Assembly (NCBI GenBank): GCA_937879965.1
Contig: CALFMP010000050.1
Span: 1 to 64,000 of the forward strand
Direction of reading: 5' to 3'
DNA: 64,000 bases
DNA from: QKMZ01 sp012965515
GTDB lineage: Bacteria; Cyanobacteriota; Vampirovibrionia; Obscuribacterales; Obscuribacteraceae
In this document: positions 53,716 to 62,486 of the stretch, piece after piece
Layout: each line of letters opens with the position of its first letter
Numbering within the stretch: the stretch's first letter is position 1
The notes under the pieces: generated by a model
What the model saw: only the letters and a program-made list of their open reading frames with translations
What the model was told of the DNA's origin: nothing
Database searches by the model: none
Program-made: the position numbers and the translations under genes

Positions 53716-53729
53716 CTTACTAACGAAAC
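53716..53729 (+). promoter_or_regulatory. CTTACTAACG leader motif (copy 4)
   Basis: CTTACTAACGAAAC, 28 nt before the start at 53758, one of four related leader motifs. Confidence 0.45.
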
Positions 53730-53757
53730 GCCCCCCTGAATCATGAGGCATTCCCCC

Positions 53758-55353
53758 ATGGCACTTATCAATTCGTTTGACCGTGGCGACAGCGCAACCA
53801 ACAACACTCTGAACTCCACTTCCAGCTTCTTCGATTGGAACACGGAGATGCGCTCCGCCAATCAAGGGTTCGGCAGACTGTCGGACAACCTGACCACAAA
53901 TAGATCCACAGAACCTGCATTTCTGGATTTTGGTGATGCTGGAACAAAAACAGCCACAGAGCCGGCCGAAGACAGAACAGTTGAAGTACGCACCGGAAGC
54001 GGTCCGGAAGACATGGTCATACTTACCAATGATGGCTCACGCAGGTACGTCTACACGGATTACAGCAATAGACAAACTACTGAGTGGGACGGCGGAAGAA
54101 GACAGGAGTCTAGTGAAGTACAAGACAGGCAGGACCAAACTAGACAAATACAAGAAGTATTTCAAAACTTCATCAAGGCATTAGTCAACCTCTGCATGCT
54201 TTACAGCCGCTTGTTGCAGCAAAACTACACAGGTGGCGGTGGTGGGGGCGAGCCAGGCTACGGCAGAGGTGATACCGGATCTGGTGGCTACGACAGGCCC
54301 ACACCCGGACCGGACGGACCAATATATGAACAACCATCCGCGCCTAGACCCACACGTCCCAGACCACAACCGTCAGCTCCGAAACCGCCAAGGGGTGACA
54401 GCAATAGCGGCAACACTGGAAACGACAGAGGCGACAACGCGGGAAGCAACGGAAACGATGGGAACACTGGAAACATCGGTGCCGACAGAGGCACCACCGA
54501 CAGCCCATCAGGCTCACGCTATGCCGATACAGCGGTAGTGCGCGGACGAACCATATTCCGCGACGATTTCAACGGCGCCCGTGGCGAAAAGCCCAACCAA
54601 CAAGTTTTTGACACGGCACACATAGGTGCCGATGGAAAAACGCGCCAGCGCGGACCAAGCATTGACGAAGACGGCATCATTGACGTCGACAACACAGTGC
54701 AAGACGGAAAGGGTCACCTTCAACTGTTTGCCGAACGGGAAAGAACCTACGATCCGGTTGCGAAAGAGTATGTCAATTACACCAAAGGCTCAATGCACAC
54801 AACTGACGGATTGAACTTCAACCTGAAAGACCACCCGGAGGGCGTAGTGGTCGAGGTTAGAGCAAAGCATCCCACAGCCGACGGAGCCAAATTCAACGCG
54901 CTTTGGCTTATGACGGAACGCTGGGGCGCCGACCCCGCAAAAGGTGAGGTGAAGGGCGACACCATTGAATATGACGCGGCAGAAGGAGGCGGAGCAGACA
55001 TCGCTATTCACTATCCAGTCAAAGACATGGCAACGGGCAAATCCAAAGACAACTACGGCGGTGGAGCACATCCAAAGGATGTCGATTTCAATGACGGAAA
55101 GTTCCACACTTATACAGTAGTAATCACGCCGAACGAGAAGACCGGCAGAGGTGATGTCGTCCAATACGTTGACGGAAAAAAGGTTTTCCAAAAGGACAAC
55201 GTGTTTCCTGGCGACAAAGATCTGCATCTAAAAGCCAGTATGGAAGTCAGCCCCAAGTGGACAAAGAAAACGCTGACCAGCCAGGGCGGCATGGACTCTG
55301 ACGCGGCAGGAGTAATCGACTACATCGACGTGTCGGAACTGAAACGGCGCTAA
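53758..55353 (+). CDS. GH16-like glycoside hydrolase with disordered N-terminal half
   Basis: 531 residues from ATG 53758 (MALINSFDRG), GAGG 9 nt upstream. Residues 1-250 are polar, with Gly/Pro/Asn-rich low complexity (TGGGGGGEPGYG; GNTGNDRGDNAGSNGNDGN). Residues about 265-531 fit the GH16 beta-sandwich: FRDDFNG, ALWLMTERWG, then EYDAAE (E404-x-D406-x-x-E409), the catalytic ExDxxE motif with nucleophile and acid/base, and GKFHTYTVVITP...VVQYVDGKKVF. GH16 enzymes cut beta-1,3/1,4-glucans or galactans. No Sec signal is seen despite an extracellular substrate class. Confidence 0.8.
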   Translation: MALINSFDRGDSATNNTLNSTSSFFDWNTEMRSANQGFGRLSDNLTTNRSTEPAFLDFGDAGTKTATEPAEDRTVEVRTGSGPEDMVILTNDGSRRYVYTDYSNRQTTEWDGGRRQESSEVQDRQDQTRQIQEVFQNFIKALVNLCMLYSRLLQQNYTGGGGGGEPGYGRGDTGSGGYDRPTPGPDGPIYEQPSAPRPTRPRPQPSAPKPPRGDSNSGNTGNDRGDNAGSNGNDGNTGNIGADRGTTDSPSGSRYADTAVVRGRTIFRDDFNGARGEKPNQQVFDTAHIGADGKTRQRGPSIDEDGIIDVDNTVQDGKGHLQLFAERERTYDPVAKEYVNYTKGSMHTTDGLNFNLKDHPEGVVVEVRAKHPTADGAKFNALWLMTERWGADPAKGEVKGDTIEYDAAEGGGADIAIHYPVKDMATGKSKDNYGGGAHPKDVDFNDGKFHTYTVVITPNEKTGRGDVVQYVDGKKVFQKDNVFPGDKDLHLKASMEVSPKWTKKTLTSQGGMDSDAAGVIDYIDVSELKRR

Positions 55354-56134
55354 TCCAAGCCTCGACGAATCGTTTGGCATCAAATCGGCAAAAAACCATC
55401 CTATAGATAAGTACGGAAACGCCCCAGATTAGAGGGCTCACAGGTTTTCTCGTCGCAAATATTCCGCATATCCAAAACACCAGATCGAGGACAAAGATAT
55501 ATGCGATCAATTTCCGATGTGCCACCACTCGCGGTTGTATTATCAGCTGCTCATTTTAAAACAGGTCAAAACGCCGGAAACCCTTGATTATTGGACGCTT
55601 ATAGAGGCCCAGCATACTAACTTGTGCCACCACATATACAGTCACACTAGAGATTTATTGGACGCCGATCAGATCCATTTCGCATATATCAGACTCTGAA
55701 AGCGCCTACTGTAGGGGGTTTCGAGACCGGCGCCAAAAGCATATCTAGTGTGCCACCACTAATGGTGGCATGTCAAGAGTTATTTCTAATCCAGCCGCAA
55801 ACGCTTGTCTCCCAAACGTTTTCAGACCCTATTACGAAATCATTCAAAATTTCCGCTTGCCCTGATGACGCTATCGGTAGTATCGTAATCACAACGAAAT
55901 TTTGCGAATCGAGTGGTCCCCCACTCTAGCTGGCAGATAAAGCCCGGACATGCACTGCATAGTCACAAGGGCGAAGTCAGCACGTATTTAGACATATTGG
56001 GTTTGCTGCAAGCCAAGCCAACGAATAGCCCTCTAAATGGGGGCTCTTCGTGGCGCAGCAGCGTCTCTGTGTCTGCCAAAAACGCAGCTTTCAACCATCA
56101 CAACCACACATTCCATAGAAGGGAACCGCCGCAC
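55354..56134. other. Long leader/intergenic region before nrdJ
   Basis: About 780 bp. Three copies of TGTGCCACCAC(T) at 55518, 55623 and 55749; the last forms TGCCACCA-ctaa-TGGTGGCA. A terminator-like hairpin AGCCCTC/GGGGGCT lies at 56027-56045. Possible NrdR-like half sites are ACACTAGA at 55644 and ATATCTAGTGTG at 55741. No cobalamin riboswitch core recognised. An open frame continuing upstream of the nrdJ start is judged non-coding. Confidence 0.5.
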
Positions 56135-59100
56135 ATGATGACAGTTCAAAAGGAATTGAAATCAAACTCACAACCCGCACAGGCTACCGCCGCGGGCCAA
56201 TCGAGCACAGATAAGGAGGACTACACTCATCGTTATTGGGAGTCGACGCAAGAGACTCTAGTTGGTTTATATGCGAAGCGGGACTCGAAGACTGGTCAGC
56301 CGATTGAGACCGTCAACGACATCATTCACAGAGTTGCGACATCGGTTGCAATTGCAGAACTCAAATATGTTCTCTCCCCTCAAGAATTGATCGACATCAC
56401 CCTCGATCAAGCTCTCAAGCACCCCAAAGTTTCCCAGTGGGCGCAAATTTTTGCTGATTCGATCGGCAATCAACGTTTCTGGGCAAATACACCAGCCAAT
56501 ATCAATGCTGATCCGGCCGTTTCCCTAAACGTACTTAAGTACTGGGCACATGGAAAAATCGCTCAGATCAAAGAAGAAGATATTTGGAGCCGCTCTGAAG
56601 AACTCAGACATGCCGTAATCAACAACAATGTGGCAAAGCTGAGCGACAACGAAGTGAAGATGGGCGAATTGGCTGCCAACTTGCGCGGCACCGGATGCTT
56701 GGCGGCATGCGGCGTAGCGTATGTCGTCGACAGCTTGGAAGGCATTCAAGAAGCCGCACGCATCGAAGCGCTGGCTGCCAAAGCAGCAATGGGAATGGGT
56801 TTGAATACTTCCACATTGCGCCCCTGGTCATCGATCATCTCCAATGGTGCAGCCGCATCGGGTCCAGACCGCTTCTATGAAAAGACTATCGCTAAGGCTG
56901 TAGAAGCAGTGGCCCAGGGCGGACGTCGCGGCGGTGCGCTCATTGAATTGCGCAATTCCGACCACCCGGACATTTTGTTCTTCATCGACAAGAAGAAATT
57001 GATCCCACCGCCTAGCTTGTCGAGCATCTATAAGGAGATGCTCTCCCAACAAAAACAGAATTCCGGCGAAGATTCGATGTCGTACAAAAAACGCATCCTC
57101 TCGCTGGCCGAGCAGAAATACGGCGAACTGTATCACTCTTACATTGAGCGTCAAAACTATCTCAAGAATACGAACATCACCGTTTTGGCGATGCCCGGTT
57201 TCATGGAAGCAGTAAGAGACAAGCGTTTCTTCCAGTGCACCTTCATGAAAGAAGCCTGGACTGGTCCGGTCTACGATCCAAGAAAGCCGATCATGGACGA
57301 AAAAACCGGCGCCATAAAGGTCAACAAGTTGACCAAAGAGCCTACGTATGAAGAGTACGCTGTGGATATCATCAAGTATCCAGAGTCTCTTGATGCGGCA
57401 CGGCAAGTCAAAAATGCGGTCGTTGAAATCACCGATCGCTACGTGCGAGTCAAATCGCACTTCTACGCACCTGAGGTCTTCCAACGCATCATTGAAGGCA
57501 TGCGTGATTCAGGTGAACCAGGAATTGCCTTTTACGAAGCGGTCAACAACGCTAACGCGAATGACCACGCCTACGACCTCACCACATGCAACCCGTGCGG
57601 CGAGCAATTCTTGCCCGCCGGACCGGGCAAAGACGGTCGAACCTACATGGGCAACTGCAACCTCTCCTCTATGCATGCTGCCCATGAAGAATTCTGGAGC
57701 CCGGACGGCACTTACAACATGCAAGCGATGCGCGCGGTAGCCCGCGTTCAACAGCGCTTCATGGACAACGTAACTGACGTCAGTTGGTATCCTATCCCAG
57801 CGCAAAACATGACCGCACGCATGGAGAGACGTAATGGCGGCGGATTCGCCGGTATTGCGGAATATCTCTCCAGGCTCGGTCATACATTCGGCAGTGCTGA
57901 AGCGCTGGAATCTACCGAAGCGCTCTTCCGCGAATACACCAAAGCTTCAACTGAAGCCTCGGTTGAGATGGCCAAAGAACGTGGCGTCTACCCACTTTGG
58001 GAAGGCTCCAGATTCCAGAAGAAGAACCTGCGTGTGCGCAATTCATGCATGACAAACAATGCTCCTACCGGAACACTTGCGCAAGCTCTGCAAACCAGCT
58101 GGGGCGTCGATCCGCATAACGGCATCGTTTTCTCTAGAAAAGTTCGCTCCCGCTTCGTCGACTTCGTCGCTCCCGGCTTCAAGGAAGCCATGGAAAAAGC
58201 AGGCGCCTGGCCGAAGAACGAAGACGAACAAGCCGCGCTGATGAAGAAAATCCGCAACAACCACAAGTCCTGCCAGGGCATTGCGGAAGTTCCGGAAGAA
58301 GTGCAAAAGGCATTCCCCATCCGCGTTGAAATTGAACCGGAAGCCTATATTCGCCATCTCTCCGCCATCCACAAAGGCGCAGAAGAATTTCCGGAAACCT
58401 TCAACTCGGTCTCGAATACCTGTTCGATTCCTTTAGATTCCAGCGAACAAGCAGTTTATGACTCGACAATGTTGGCATGGAGTCTAGGCGTCAAAGACAT
58501 CACCTTCTATCCGGACGGTTCAAGATTGAGCCAGCCGGTAGAGAAGATAGCCAAAGAAGACTACGAACGCGAATTCGACTTGCTCACATTGCTTGGACAC
58601 TTCGAGCGCCGCAATATCGAAACGGAAGAAACCTCGGGTCACACTTACAAAGTAAGAGTAGGTGCGCCGGATGGCAATTCGACGTTGCACGTCAGCCTCA
58701 ACCACGAGACCACAAGGCCCGGCGAGCTTATCGAAATCTACGCTCGCATGGGCAAACCGGGTGCAGTTGAATCTGGTCTGTTCGAGGCGGTTGGCCGTTT
58801 GTCTTCGGCATTCCTGCGCTATGCTGCTGAATTTGGTGAGGACGAACGTACAAAAGTCGAAGAAACCATTATTCACCAACTGGTGAACATCCAATCTGGT
58901 TATCCTGCTTGGTTCAAGTTCAGCGACGCGGAAAAACCTGTAGTCGTCCAATCACCCTGCGATGGATTGGCCAAGGCTATCCAACACTATCGCCGCGTTC
59001 ACTCCAAGCCGGCAGAAACCAGAGTGATCGAAAATCTGGCTCAAGCCATTAGCCATCAGCAACCGGCTATGACCATCGAGGCGAGCAACACAGAACTAAC

Positions 59101-59209
59101 TGGAAGCGCTCGGTCGCTTGCCACCTGCAGTAAATGCGGAGCGGGCGATTGGCTGAAGATCGACGGCTGCATGGTTTGCCAGGGCTGCGGCTTCAGTAAG
59201 TGCGGATAG
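56135..59209 (+). CDS. nrdJ: Class II (B12-dependent) ribonucleotide reductase
   Basis: 1024 residues from ATG 56135; AAGGGA is upstream and a second ATG follows at once. Typical marks: GTGCLAACG; RRGGALIELRNSDHPDILFFI; the active-site N486-P-C488-G-E490 in TCNPCGEQFLP with GNCNLSS; and the phosphate loop NAPTGTLAQALQTSWGVDP. The C-terminus is a zinc-ribbon-like CSKCGAGDWLKIDGCMVCQGCGF typical of class II enzymes, with a mobile CxxC pair for re-reduction. It makes deoxynucleotides using adenosylcobalamin, without oxygen. Frame open through an extra N-terminal 74 residues, but that segment looks non-coding. Confidence 0.95.
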   Translation: MMTVQKELKSNSQPAQATAAGQSSTDKEDYTHRYWESTQETLVGLYAKRDSKTGQPIETVNDIIHRVATSVAIAELKYVLSPQELIDITLDQALKHPKVSQWAQIFADSIGNQRFWANTPANINADPAVSLNVLKYWAHGKIAQIKEEDIWSRSEELRHAVINNNVAKLSDNEVKMGELAANLRGTGCLAACGVAYVVDSLEGIQEAARIEALAAKAAMGMGLNTSTLRPWSSIISNGAAASGPDRFYEKTIAKAVEAVAQGGRRGGALIELRNSDHPDILFFIDKKKLIPPPSLSSIYKEMLSQQKQNSGEDSMSYKKRILSLAEQKYGELYHSYIERQNYLKNTNITVLAMPGFMEAVRDKRFFQCTFMKEAWTGPVYDPRKPIMDEKTGAIKVNKLTKEPTYEEYAVDIIKYPESLDAARQVKNAVVEITDRYVRVKSHFYAPEVFQRIIEGMRDSGEPGIAFYEAVNNANANDHAYDLTTCNPCGEQFLPAGPGKDGRTYMGNCNLSSMHAAHEEFWSPDGTYNMQAMRAVARVQQRFMDNVTDVSWYPIPAQNMTARMERRNGGGFAGIAEYLSRLGHTFGSAEALESTEALFREYTKASTEASVEMAKERGVYPLWEGSRFQKKNLRVRNSCMTNNAPTGTLAQALQTSWGVDPHNGIVFSRKVRSRFVDFVAPGFKEAMEKAGAWPKNEDEQAALMKKIRNNHKSCQGIAEVPEEVQKAFPIRVEIEPEAYIRHLSAIHKGAEEFPETFNSVSNTCSIPLDSSEQAVYDSTMLAWSLGVKDITFYPDGSRLSQPVEKIAKEDYEREFDLLTLLGHFERRNIETEETSGHTYKVRVGAPDGNSTLHVSLNHETTRPGELIEIYARMGKPGAVESGLFEAVGRLSSAFLRYAAEFGEDERTKVEETIIHQLVNIQSGYPAWFKFSDAEKPVVVQSPCDGLAKAIQHYRRVHSKPAETRVIENLAQAISHQQPAMTIEASNTELTGSARSLATCSKCGAGDWLKIDGCMVCQGCGFSKCG

Positions 59210-59221
59210 TAAAAGTCTTCA

Positions 59222-59258
59222 GGCATGAGGGAGGAGGCAGCGCCTCCCCTCTCATGCC
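59222..59258 (+). terminator. Long hairpin directly after nrdJ
   Basis: Arms 59222-59238 and 59242-59258 pair with two mismatches (GGCATGAG...CTCATGCC at the base, GGAGGC-agc-GCCTCC at the top). No T-run, but very stable. Confidence 0.6.
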
Positions 59259-59411
59259 GAAGCCGGCAGGCAGCCCACAAAGGCGTTGGCTGGGGAAACC
59301 GGAAAACTGGAAGCCCGGAATCTAGGAAACTCTAGGAATCTGTAGGTATCTCAAGGAAACTCTGCAGGAATCTCGGAAACTCTGGAATTCAGGTTCTGCT
59401 GGAAACATTGC

Positions 59412-59440
59412 AAAGGAGCCGCTTGCGGTTCCTTTGTGCT
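59412..59440 (+). terminator. Terminator-like hairpin
   Basis: AAAGGAGCCGC-tt-GCGGTTCCTTT with one G:T pair, then TGTGCTTTT. About 200 bp after nrdJ. Confidence 0.65.
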
Positions 59441-59457
59441 TTTGCGTTCAGCAGGGC

Positions 59458-59480
59458 GTGGGGGCGCGTTGCACGCGCCC
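59458..59480. repeat. Palindromic repeat copy, GCGCGTTGCACGCGC type
   Basis: GTGGGGGCGCGTTGCACGCG with CCC: a perfect 7-bp stem GGGCGCG/CGCGCCC, a subtype also found at 52213. Confidence 0.7.
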
Positions 59481-59699
59481 AACTTTTGGATGAAGACTCT
59501 CCATGTTCTTGGTCCGTTTAGAACAACGGCCACCGAAGGAAAACCACCCTAATTTCGGGGGGGTTCCGGGTCGTAAAATCGTGATTCATGTGTATCATGT
59601 TGCCTATGAAGCAAATTTTGTCAGTTGCGTACGCGAACGCAGGAATTTTCTGCCGAGGCGTGGCATCTCCATTACTAGAAGCTAGGGGCCCAAAGGGCG

Positions 59700-60686
59700 A
59701 TGGTGGAACAGAGTAAGACTCAAACGCAGAAGGATTATTACTACATCCTCGGTGTACGCCCGGATGCAACTTCGCGCGAGATTCAGTCCGCCTACGAACA
59801 GTTGTACGAAAAGTTCGGACCGCACGTGAACATCAGCGGAATGGATCCTGACATCATGATCAAAAACTTCCGCGAGATATGCGATGCGTACGAAGTTTTG
59901 ATGGATCCTCGGATGCGCCAGGAGTACGACAGGAACAGTGCTCAGTTGCGTCAAAGCATGGGCGACCTGCGCAACCTGTGGCAGAAAAACGCCGAAAAGC
60001 CGCAAGAGCAGTCGGGAATGCATACCGCAGGCATTAAGGCGGCCGCGCTAGCGGTTGAGCTGGAATGCGAAATCACGCTCAAAGAGGCGATGAAAGGGTG
60101 CACTAGAGAAATCAGGCTCAGCGATCCGAGGCCTTGTGAACAGTGCAATGCCATGAAGACTGTGAACCGGATGCAGTGTCAGAACTGCCGTGGTCTTGGC
60201 TATTTCAACGTAGAAAGAGTTACCGATGTAGACCTGCCTGCAGGTACATATGACGGTATGGAAATTCGCCGCCCTGGCTGCGGACGCTACGATATCCGCG
60301 CGAAGAGTCAAGGCGATTTGATCCTCAAAGTGAAGATAATGCCGCATCCCGTGCTGGGTGTGCTTGGTAGGGACATTACAGTCACCGTGCCAGTAACCCT
60401 TTACGAAGCGCTGCTAGGTGCTGAAATCGAGATTCCGACGGCTACCGGAAAAGTGGTAATGAAGATTCAGCCGCTTACCCATCCTGGTCGAGTTTATCGG
60501 CTCAAAGGTCTGGGGCTCGCGGGTGCCGACCAGCTAGTCACTATAGATGTGGTTTTCCCGCAAAAAATGACACCGGAAGAGATGTCTTTGCTCAAGCAAA
60601 TGAAAGAACATTCGCAAGAGCCGAGTCCCAGAGATGGTTTGTGGAAAACCCAGCAGCAGCCTCCGCCGAGTGGACCAATAAGCTGA
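59700..60686 (+). CDS. DnaJ-like co-chaperone without HPD motif
   Basis: 328 residues. The J-domain-like N-terminus (about 12-80) has YYYILGVRPDATSREIQSAYEQL and YEVLMDPRMRQEYDR, but the HPD tripeptide expected between helices II and III is missing (YEKFGPHVNISGMDPD). A reduced zinc site has only two CxxC pairs (CEQC and CQNC) instead of four. The C-terminal domain (about 115-310) matches the DnaJ substrate-binding barrels: VELECEITLKEAMKGCTREI, VDLPAGTYDGMEIR, GDLILKVKIMPHPVLGVLGRDITVTVPVTLYEALLGAEIEIPT. HPD is needed to stimulate DnaK ATPase, so this protein probably acts as a holdase or is specialised. AAGGG precedes ATG. Confidence 0.85.
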   Translation: MVEQSKTQTQKDYYYILGVRPDATSREIQSAYEQLYEKFGPHVNISGMDPDIMIKNFREICDAYEVLMDPRMRQEYDRNSAQLRQSMGDLRNLWQKNAEKPQEQSGMHTAGIKAAALAVELECEITLKEAMKGCTREIRLSDPRPCEQCNAMKTVNRMQCQNCRGLGYFNVERVTDVDLPAGTYDGMEIRRPGCGRYDIRAKSQGDLILKVKIMPHPVLGVLGRDITVTVPVTLYEALLGAEIEIPTATGKVVMKIQPLTHPGRVYRLKGLGLAGADQLVTIDVVFPQKMTPEEMSLLKQMKEHSQEPSPRDGLWKTQQQPPPSGPIS

Positions 60687-61400
60687 TTCATTGAGCTGAC
60701 CGAAATAAACGCTTCGGCAAAAACTGAAAGCGAAAATTGAAATTCTGAAAGGTGCCTTTTACCTTTCAAGAAAGTGTCGTTTTGCCACCAAATACGCAGG
60801 CAAAAAAACCAAAAAAAGAACCCTTACTACTAACACTAGAGGATCCTATAAGAGATCGCTTTTTGACAGATGTCATGAGTTTTATGAGAGCCAGATAAAA
60901 TTTGCTCTTCGTGTGTAGCCGCGTCATGTTTGAAGACATGCGCGAAGCTAGGCCAATTATCAACGCGAATGCCGCAGTCTCCCTTTATTACAGGCTTTTC
61001 AGGTTGCCATGAGGTGAGAACCCTCAAAACATAAAGCCCATCAAGGTTTCCTATTGACTACCCATAAAAACGATCCTAGTTCAGCCACGCTAAGCATTTG
61101 TTTTAGATCCGGAAACTAAGCTTCTATAAGCTTTTCAAGACTTGCTACGGCATAGGTGATTTATCTAGCCTGAAATTACCTTTTCGTTTCCCTCAGTTTC
61201 GGTCATCAGTTCCAACCAAATAGCTCGCAAATAGCACTTCTCGCTCCCATTGTCTTCACTGCTTCGCCAGTGCATGGGAGGTCGCCGTTTTGTGCGTTGC
61301 CGGCTGCTGAGAGAACTCCTGCCTCCTAACTGAGAGGCGCTAACTGTTCAACACTAGTCCAAACTCGCCTCTCGGGAACGAGGCAAGAAGGAGACACACA
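60687..61400. other. Gene-free region before the terminal operon
   Basis: About 710 bp, A/T-richer than both sides. Only the hairpin at 60748 is recognised. It probably holds the promoter of the operon starting at 61401. Confidence 0.5.
60748..60768 (+). terminator. Hairpin after the J-protein gene
   Basis: GAAAGGT-gcctttt-ACCTTTC, 62 bp past the stop. Confidence 0.5.
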
Positions 61401-62423
61401 ATGTCAAAGCTTATGACAGCCAAAACTATCGAGGAAGCTGTCAAACTCGCTCGCGGAACTCGCATGTTCAACGAGTCGAATGCGTCGCGTGAGAATCTGT
61501 TCAAGCAGATTTCCTACAAGACGTCGACCGGGGGCACTGCGCTGCTTTCGGAGTATGGCTTCCTGCGTTACCAGGGCATCATGCCCCTGAATCTGCCCGA
61601 CGGAATCCGCATCGTCGTTCTGCCCGACATCCACGCCCCTGCGCACAACAAGCAGTGGCTGTGGGCAATCGAGCGGTTCCTCGCGGAATACCGCCCGCAC
61701 ATCCTGATCTTCATCGGCGACAGCACCGACTTCTTCTTCCTTTCGCGCTGGCCCAAGCCGCCTCGGCAGGGTTACAACGCGATGCTGGAACTGGAAGAGT
61801 CGCGCGAGTTGCACGACCGCCTCATCAAGGTGAGCGGCTGTCTCTGGGCCTTCGAAACCGAAGGTAACCACGAGAACCGCACCAACTCCTTCCTGAGCGC
61901 AGTCGCTCCGCAGATCTCCACGCTGGTCGACATGGACAGCCAGGAGCCCATCATGAACTACTCGAAGCTGCTCGGCTACAAGGGCGACGGCTCCGAGAAG
62001 ATCACCTTCGTCACCGACGAGCGTGGTTTCGGCGGTTATGGTGGCTGCATCATCCTGAACGATCAGATTCGTCTGATCCACGGTCTGCCTCTGCGCCCAC
62101 GCGCCGGCGGCAGCCCCCGTGTGTTCACCGACCAGCTCGGCCAGAGCGTCATGCACGGTCACTCCCACCGCTTCGGTGAGAACCACCGTGAGACCCTGAC
62201 CGAGGTGCTTTCCGCGCAGGAGATTGGCTTCTTGGCCAACCCGAACCGCGCGGAGATGTCGTATCACAACCTGCTGTCCAACGGTCACCCCGGCTTCGCG
62301 GCTGGTGAGGTCATTGGCGGCACCGTCAACCTCGAGCTGATTCCGATCATCCAGGCCCTGCACGACAACCGCTTGCGGTATTCGTTCTGGTTCCAGGATC
62401 GCGAATACGTCACCGAGGACTAA
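61401..62423 (+). CDS. Calcineurin-like metallophosphoesterase
   Basis: 340 residues, AAGGAG 8 nt before ATG. All motifs of the two-metal phosphoesterase fold: LPDIHAP (D76, H78), IGDSTDF (G106-D107), EGNHENR (N156-H157), HGLPLRP (H227) and HGHSHR (H252, H254, H256). Such enzymes include nucleases (SbcD/Mre11 type), phosphodiesterases and protein phosphatases. The N-terminal 60 residues are extra. First gene of a GC-rich operon with a HAD protein 63 bp downstream, which suggests nucleotide or nucleic-acid end processing. Confidence 0.85.
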   Translation: MSKLMTAKTIEEAVKLARGTRMFNESNASRENLFKQISYKTSTGGTALLSEYGFLRYQGIMPLNLPDGIRIVVLPDIHAPAHNKQWLWAIERFLAEYRPHILIFIGDSTDFFFLSRWPKPPRQGYNAMLELEESRELHDRLIKVSGCLWAFETEGNHENRTNSFLSAVAPQISTLVDMDSQEPIMNYSKLLGYKGDGSEKITFVTDERGFGGYGGCIILNDQIRLIHGLPLRPRAGGSPRVFTDQLGQSVMHGHSHRFGENHRETLTEVLSAQEIGFLANPNRAEMSYHNLLSNGHPGFAAGEVIGGTVNLELIPIIQALHDNRLRYSFWFQDREYVTED

Positions 62424-62486
62424 CCAGGCGGTGGTGGGGCGGCAGCATTCGCTGCTCGTCCGCCTCGCCACACAAAGGAGAAAATC

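Larger units (their letters stand above)
53389..53757. other. Divergent regulatory region
   Basis: About 370 bp between two genes that both carry a CTTACTAA leader motif. It also contains a 9-bp inverted repeat TGGCAGAAA...TTTCTGCCA (53490-53498/53527-53535). No gene seen. Confidence 0.6.
59210..59699. other. Intergenic region with repeats
   Basis: About 490 bp between nrdJ and the J-protein. It contains the hairpin at 59222, degenerate direct repeats GGAAACTCT / GGAATCT (about 59321-59392), a terminator at 59412 and a palindromic repeat at 59458-59480. No gene recognised. Confidence 0.6.

Noticed and set aside
55247..55528. 93-codon minus-strand frame with a hydrophobic start (MVAHRKLIAYIFVLDLVFW)
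   Set aside because: Half of it overlaps the GH16-like gene in antisense, the start is GTG without a ribosome site, and the second half looks like non-coding translation.
55913..56134. 74 extra codons in frame before nrdJ
   Set aside because: Composition is unlike a reductase N-terminus, it covers a terminator-like hairpin, and a normal start with a ribosome site follows at 56135.
55354..56134. Cobalamin riboswitch before the B12-dependent reductase
   Set aside because: The conserved B12-box core could not be found; the GCCACCAC repeats do not fit its pattern.
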